Below, in pieces: positions 42,377-45,523 of a stretch of 45,523 nucleotides of DNA. The stretch lies in NCBI GenBank assembly GCA_902767015.1, contig CACXFV010000158.1, forward strand, positions 1-45,523. Direction: 5' to 3'. A program made the position numbers and the translations under genes. Each line of letters starts with the position of its first letter. Within the stretch, counting starts at the first letter, position 1. Below the pieces are notes generated by a model that worked only from the letters and a program-made list of their open reading frames with translations, had not been told where the DNA came from and did not search any database. Source of the stretch: an uncultured Lachnospiraceae bacterium (lineage in GTDB: Bacteria; Bacillota; Clostridia; Lachnospirales; Lachnospiraceae).

Positions 42377-43189
42377 ATGAGGGATGATTTTTCACAGAAA
42401 ATAAAAGATTTGTTGGCAAATAGAGTTGGATGGAAGTGTGGTAATCCAAATTGCAGAAAAGCGACACGTGGAGCAGGAACAGAAAAAACAGAAATTATAA
42501 ATATTGGAGTTGCGTCTCATATAACAGCGGCTTCCGAAGGTGGTCCGAGGTATAATAAAGAAATGACAGTTGAAGAAAGAAAGTCATATGATAATGAAAT
42601 TTGGCTATGTCAGTCTTGCTCCAAATTGATTGATTCTGATGTGAAGAGATATACAGTAGATAAATTGAAGAAATGGAAAGAAATATCTGAGCAGATGGCT
42701 GTTTTGGATTTGGAGGATGTGGCGATAAATAACTCAAATGAAGATAAAGTTTTAATGAGATTTTTTATACAATGTTTTGACAGACCTGCATTTCAAGATA
42801 GAATATGTCAAGAAGGAAGAATGGAAGATTTTGATAAGGCTATAGAAGATACCTTAATTGCATTGAATACAGGAATCCTTAGAACAAGAGATGGAAGCAT
42901 ATTAAAAAAGGCAGAAGGAAAATCAGCTGTAGTTAATGCGGAGTGGAGAGATAAACTCGATACAATTTGTGATATGTTGGTAGCCTTGAGAAAACGATTG
43001 CGGATAGCAAAAGAAACCGGAGCATACTCGACATATGGAGAAGGTGAGGTAATGTATTGTTTCTATGACAGAGAGTTAGAAAGGTGGTTTGATTCTACAA
43101 GAGAGGAAATTCTGAAGATAATATCTACAATTTGCGAAGATATTGGCGTGCATGGATTATATTTTCATAAAAGAACCTATAGATGGTAG
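42377..43189 (+). CDS. HNH-like treble-clef protein of unknown function
   Basis: The 270-residue protein begins with a cysteine-rich HNH-like domain: CGNPNC (Cys21, Cys26), ASHI (His48), N73, CQSC (Cys78, Cys81) and a following IDSD. Such C..C-H-N-C..C layouts occur in nucleases of bacterial defence systems, often fused to sensor domains. Residues ~110-270 are helical and have no domain I recognise. The ribosome binding site is weak (AAAGGCGGG at long spacing). Base composition is more AT-rich than the flanking genes, which fits acquisition by transfer. It starts 24 bp after the methyltransferase remnant and is the only intact gene of the cassette. Nuclease activity is plausible but unproven. 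Confidence 0.65.
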   Translation: MRDDFSQKIKDLLANRVGWKCGNPNCRKATRGAGTEKTEIINIGVASHITAASEGGPRYNKEMTVEERKSYDNEIWLCQSCSKLIDSDVKRYTVDKLKKWKEISEQMAVLDLEDVAINNSNEDKVLMRFFIQCFDRPAFQDRICQEGRMEDFDKAIEDTLIALNTGILRTRDGSILKKAEGKSAVVNAEWRDKLDTICDMLVALRKRLRIAKETGAYSTYGEGEVMYCFYDRELERWFDSTREEILKIISTICEDIGVHGLYFHKRTYRW

Positions 43190-43217
43190 TTTGAATTATT
43201 AAGATAATATAGACATA

Positions 43218-43241
43218 AGTACTGCAAGATTTTGCGGTACT
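43218..43241. repeat. Hairpin between the two HNH genes
   Basis: AGTACTGCAA (43218-43227) and TTGCGGTACT (43232-43241) pair over 10 positions (one G-T) with a 4-nt loop. No U tract follows. It may end the intact HNH-like transcript poorly or act in regulation. Confidence 0.45.
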
Positions 43242-43279
43242 GAAATGGATAGCATAATTTAACGAATTGGAGAAGATAA

Positions 43280-44050
43280 ATGGATGATAACAAATGCATT
43301 TTTTGTAAAGAATCTGGCGATATATTTGACACCATTGAACATATTGTCCCAGAATCATTAGGTAATACGGAAGATATATTATATAATGGTGTTTGTGATA
43401 AATGTCAAAATTATTGTGGGCGAGAAATTGAAAACTATATTCTTAGAAAATCCCCTTTCGGATTTTGGAGAACATTGTCAAAAACGGTTACTAAAAAAGG
43501 AAATTTGCCTTATTTTGATACAACACAAAAGGAAATTAAAAATTCAAAGGTTTCAGATTATCACAAATATACTAATGAAGTGAAAATATATCCTGAGGAT
43601 GGTGAAACTATAATTGCAGCGGAGTTCTCTGATTTTTTCATTATCAACGTGTTCTAAAGAGAGAAAAGCAGAAAATCAATATTGTTTTTACGCCTAAAAT
43701 GCTTATATATGGGACGGTTTTTAGGAAAAGTAGCTTTGGAATATTGATATAAAGAATTTGGAAGCAACATATTTCACAACAGATTCGATGCTATAAGAAA
43801 ATATGTTAGATATGGTACTACAAAAGATATGTGGCCAATACTGAATGGAAAGTTAGAAGAAAATCTTTTAGAATATAAAACAAAAAATGAAGCCGAAGAA
43901 GAACGTACGCTATATTCGTACAAGTTTTACGAAATAGATGCTCAAATTATATTTTGTTTTGATATAGGTATGGAAAGATATAGCATAATCCTTACAGAAA
44001 GATTGCCCAATGCAGATGTGTTTACAGAAGAAGTTATGGCCGCAGAATGA
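43280..44050 (+). pseudogene. Decayed HNH endonuclease (HNH_5-like)
   Basis: The first ~120 codons encode an HNH_5-type start: CIFC (Cys6, Cys9), EHIVPESLGN (Glu20, His21) and CDKCQNYCG (Cys39, Cys42). Near 43635, in a run of six T residues, the sensible reading shifts frame (HYQRVLKREKQKINIVFTPKML) and it shifts back near 43705 (YMGRFLGKVALEY). An in-frame TGA follows at about 43748. After it the original frame continues (YKEFGSNIFHNRFDAIRKYV to LPNADVFTEEV) to 44050. Two frameshifts and a nonsense codon argue for an inactive gene. Its tail overlaps the start of the DUF1016 remnant. Such HNH proteins appear in mobile or defence regions. Confidence 0.75.
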
Positions 44051-44873
44051 CGCAGGATTTTGGGAAAGGATTTACTGTTGCCAATTTGAAAAATATGCGG
44101 CAGTTTTATTTGACTTTTCCAAATGGCTACGCACTGCGTAGCGAATTGAGTTGGACTCATTATCGGCTTCTTATGCGTGTGGAAAATGATAATGCACGTG
44201 AATTTTATATGCAGGAAGCAGTGAAATCCCAATGGAGCACCAGACAGCTTGAACGGCAGATAAATTCCTTTTTCTATGAAAGATTATTGTCCAGCAAAAA
44301 TAAAGAGCAGGTTGCGAATGAAATTCAGACTTTGGAAATTGCTAAGCAACCAGAGGACATTATCCGAGATCCTTATGTGTTAGAATTTCTTGGATTGAAC
44401 CCTAATGATGATTTCTATGAAAGCGATTTGGAACAAGCGTTGATTACACATTTACAGAAATTTCTTTTAGAATTGGGCAGGGGATTTTCGTTTGTTGCCA
44501 GACAAAAGAGAATCACTTTTGACGGGCGTCATTTTAGAATTGACCTTGTATTCTACAATTATATTCTGAAGTGTTTTGTATTGATTGATTTGAAAGTTGG
44601 TGACTTGACACATCAAGATTTGGGGCAAATGCAGATGTATGTCCATTATTATGAGCGGGAGTTGATGAATGAGGGAGATAATCCGCCGATAGGGATTGTG
44701 CTTTGTGCGGATAAGAGTGAGTCTGTAGTTAAGTATACATTGCCGGAAAATGAAACGCAGTTTTTGCATCCAAATATAAATTGTACTTACCGAGTGAGGA
44801 GGAATTACTGAGAGAATTAAAACAGGAGTATCAGGCATTGGAAGCAGGAAAGTTGGAAGAAGAAACGGAGTGA
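44047..44873 (+). pseudogene. N-truncated, frameshifted DUF1016/PDDEXK nuclease (YhcG family)
   Basis: The open frame 44047-44811 encodes most of a DUF1016-family protein. The end of the N-terminal domain is present (FGKGFTVANLKNMRQFY, SWTHYRLLMRV, SQWSTRQLERQINS) and the PDDEXK nuclease domain follows, with Asp166 in RIDLVFY and Asp181-Leu-Lys183 in LIDLKVG. About 90 N-terminal residues that normal members carry are missing; the frame begins at the end of the HNH pseudogene. At 44763, in a run of five T residues, the reading frame slips: the expected ending ASKYKLYLPSEEELLREL...EEETE lies in the other frame and stops at 44871-44873. YhcG proteins occur in toxin-antitoxin and restriction settings; this one is likely inactive. 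Confidence 0.8.
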
Positions 44874-44877
44874 TTTG

Positions 44878-44910
44878 CAAAATTAGCTTACAGGCTGTAA
44901 GCCAATTTTG
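44878..44910. terminator. Terminator-like hairpin after the DUF1016 remnant
   Basis: CAAAATTAGCTTACA (44878-44892) pairs with TGTAAGCCAATTTTG (44896-44910) over 15 positions with one mismatch and a 3-nt loop. The A-rich and T-rich outer parts suggest a bidirectional terminator just after the old stop codon. Confidence 0.6.
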
Positions 44911-44926
44911 TGGGGATATGTTTTAG

Positions 44927-45250
44927 AATGATACAAATGTCGAGACGGTTGTCAGTTTATCCCTGAAAAAGGACAGCCCTAAAATCGAGGTGTCCACGAA
45001 GCCGGGCGGGGACAGTCTGTATGAGCCAAAGGACAAAGGAACCTATGAGAAGATTAAGGCGTATGTCCTGGAGAAACATGGATTAAAGGTCAGCAGTCTC
45101 TATATCGCCCAGATCAAGGATAAGTGTGGGCTGGATAAGCGGCTGAACTATAATCTGTCAAAGAAAGATGACCAGCACGTACCGGAGTGTCCGAAAGAAA
45201 AAGAGGATGCGATAATGGATGCGTTCAGGCATTTTGGGTTGATTGAGTAG
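44927..45250 (+). pseudogene. Orphan C-terminal module of an RlmD/TrmA-like protein
   Basis: The open frame from 44927 (after a TAG at 44924) encodes ~107 residues without a start codon of its own at the beginning; a GTG at 44990 is the first candidate. It starts with VETVVSLSLKK, which matches the end of the methyltransferase core (VETVVLLSHKK), and continues with TYEKIKAYVLEKHGLKVSSL, YIAQIKDKCGL, YNLSKKDD and a final KEKEDAIMDAFRHFGLIE. This is the same extension that is broken in the methyltransferase at 40730-42353, but clearly a different copy. It is probably a remnant of a second methyltransferase gene, or of a donor sequence brought in with the cassette. Confidence 0.7.
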
Positions 45251-45276
45251 TGTCGGATAGATTATAATTGCTGGAT

Positions 45277-45312
45277 TCCCACTGGATATATAGCTATCTG
45301 GTGGGATTTTTT
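45277..45312 (+). terminator. Intrinsic terminator at the end of the cassette
   Basis: TCCCAC (45277-45282) pairs with GTGGGA (45301-45306), with an inner GATA/TATC stem, followed by six T residues (45307-45312). It lies 26 bp after the orphan module's stop. Confidence 0.85.
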
Positions 45313-45384
45313 ATTTCAGCGAGAATGATGGGGAAATGCAACGTGTTTATAAATTGGAATAAATATTAAACAAATAAACGGATA

Positions 45385-45422
45385 GTGTTTACAAATTAAA
45401 AAAAATAGTGTAGAATAAACAC
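45385..45422 (+). promoter_or_regulatory. Promoter with operator-like repeats before the terminal HTH gene
   Basis: TTTACA (45388-45393) and TAGAAT (45411-45416) are spaced by 17 bp. GTGTTTA (45385-45391) and its inverted partner TAAACAC (45416-45422) flank them, and another GTGTTTA is at 45343-45349. Autoregulation by the HTH protein is likely. Confidence 0.6.
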
Positions 45423-45438
45423 GAAAGGAGATGGTAGC

Positions 45439-45523
45439 ATGTTTAACAAGAATCTTAAGTACTATAGATTGAAAAAGAATATGAGTAAGAAGGATTTAGC
45501 TGAAGCATGTGGTGTAACTCCGA
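45439..45523 (+). CDS. XRE-family HTH regulator (3' partial)
   Basis: The frame begins with an ATG preceded by AAAGGAG and encodes FNKNLKYYRLKKNMSKKDLA then EACGVTP, the start of an XRE-type helix-turn-helix, before the window ends. The size and any other domain are unknown. Half-sites at its own promoter suggest it represses itself. It may belong to the next accessory element. Confidence 0.75.
   Translation, partial: MFNKNLKYYRLKKNMSKKDLAEACGVTP

Noticed and set aside
43829-44050. A separate 73-residue gene
   Set aside because: It is in the same frame and matches the end of the decayed HNH endonuclease, so it is part of that pseudogene.
1-45523. CRISPR array, insertion sequence or integrase gene
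   Set aside because: No regularly spaced direct repeats with unique spacers and no transposase or recombinase motif were found; the repeats present are short, irregular or coding.

Overview
The window looks like a chromosome segment of a low-GC, spore-forming, Gram-positive anaerobe. The most likely family is Lachnospiraceae (Clostridia), inferred from gene content and protein style; no species can be named. Supporting signs are a split (two-gene) transketolase, spmA/spmB and a YwmB-like protein, a CotH-type kinase lipoprotein, a VanW/G5 protein, MutS2, an LTA-synthase-like enzyme, an HTH-aminotransferase fusion, and AGGAGG-type ribosome binding sites with frequent GTG or TTG starts.

Layout. 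1-6170: the end of an AAA+-like ATPase with a long acidic N-terminus, the transketolase pair, an ArsC/Spx-like protein, a beta-carbonic anhydrase, a glycerol-1-phosphate dehydrogenase-like enzyme and, on the minus strand, a small sigma-70-like protein lacking region 4. 6198-12363: a sporulation-flavoured block with a CotH lipoprotein (its promoter overlaps that of the sigma-like gene), a 577-residue HTH protein, a YwmB-like protein, and spmA and spmB split by a minus-strand tRNA-Pro(CGG). 12417-23728: asnS, a class A penicillin-binding protein, the HTH-aminotransferase fusion behind an array of TATTGAACTT repeats, an MBL-fold lipoprotein, EPSP synthase with an extra N-terminal region, and leuS. 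23787-33380: envelope and housekeeping genes, namely a membrane protein, an LTA-synthase-like enzyme, a chemoreceptor, a DnaQ-type exonuclease, a TPR-like protein, a 34-residue membrane peptide, a VanW/G5 protein, an AIR-synthase-like protein and trmL. 33397-38048 (minus): mutS2 and a two-component pair. 38258-42353: an HtrA-like protein that seems to lack the catalytic His and Asp, a YhaM-like HD exonuclease, and an RlmD/TrmA-family methyltransferase whose C-terminal extension is broken by an internal deletion and frameshift.

42377-45250 is the accessory segment. It is AT-richer and holds one intact HNH-like protein, a decayed HNH endonuclease and a DUF1016/PDDEXK nuclease that is both N-truncated and frameshifted. 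It ends in a second, divergent copy of the same C-terminal module that is damaged in the methyltransferase. The cassette is therefore bracketed by two methyltransferase tails, which suggests insertion or recombination at the 3' end of that gene. The window ends in the start of an XRE-type regulator with GTGTTTA half-sites around its promoter.

No complete new system can be proved from sequence alone. The best leads are (1) the bracketed, decaying nuclease cassette, (2) the HTH-aminotransferase with its repeat-laden promoter and a strong internal start, (3) the region-4-less sigma-like protein sharing a promoter region with a CotH lipoprotein, (4) the HtrA-like pseudoprotease with an inverted repeat on its promoter, and (5) the tRNA-Pro gene overlapping the end of spmA.
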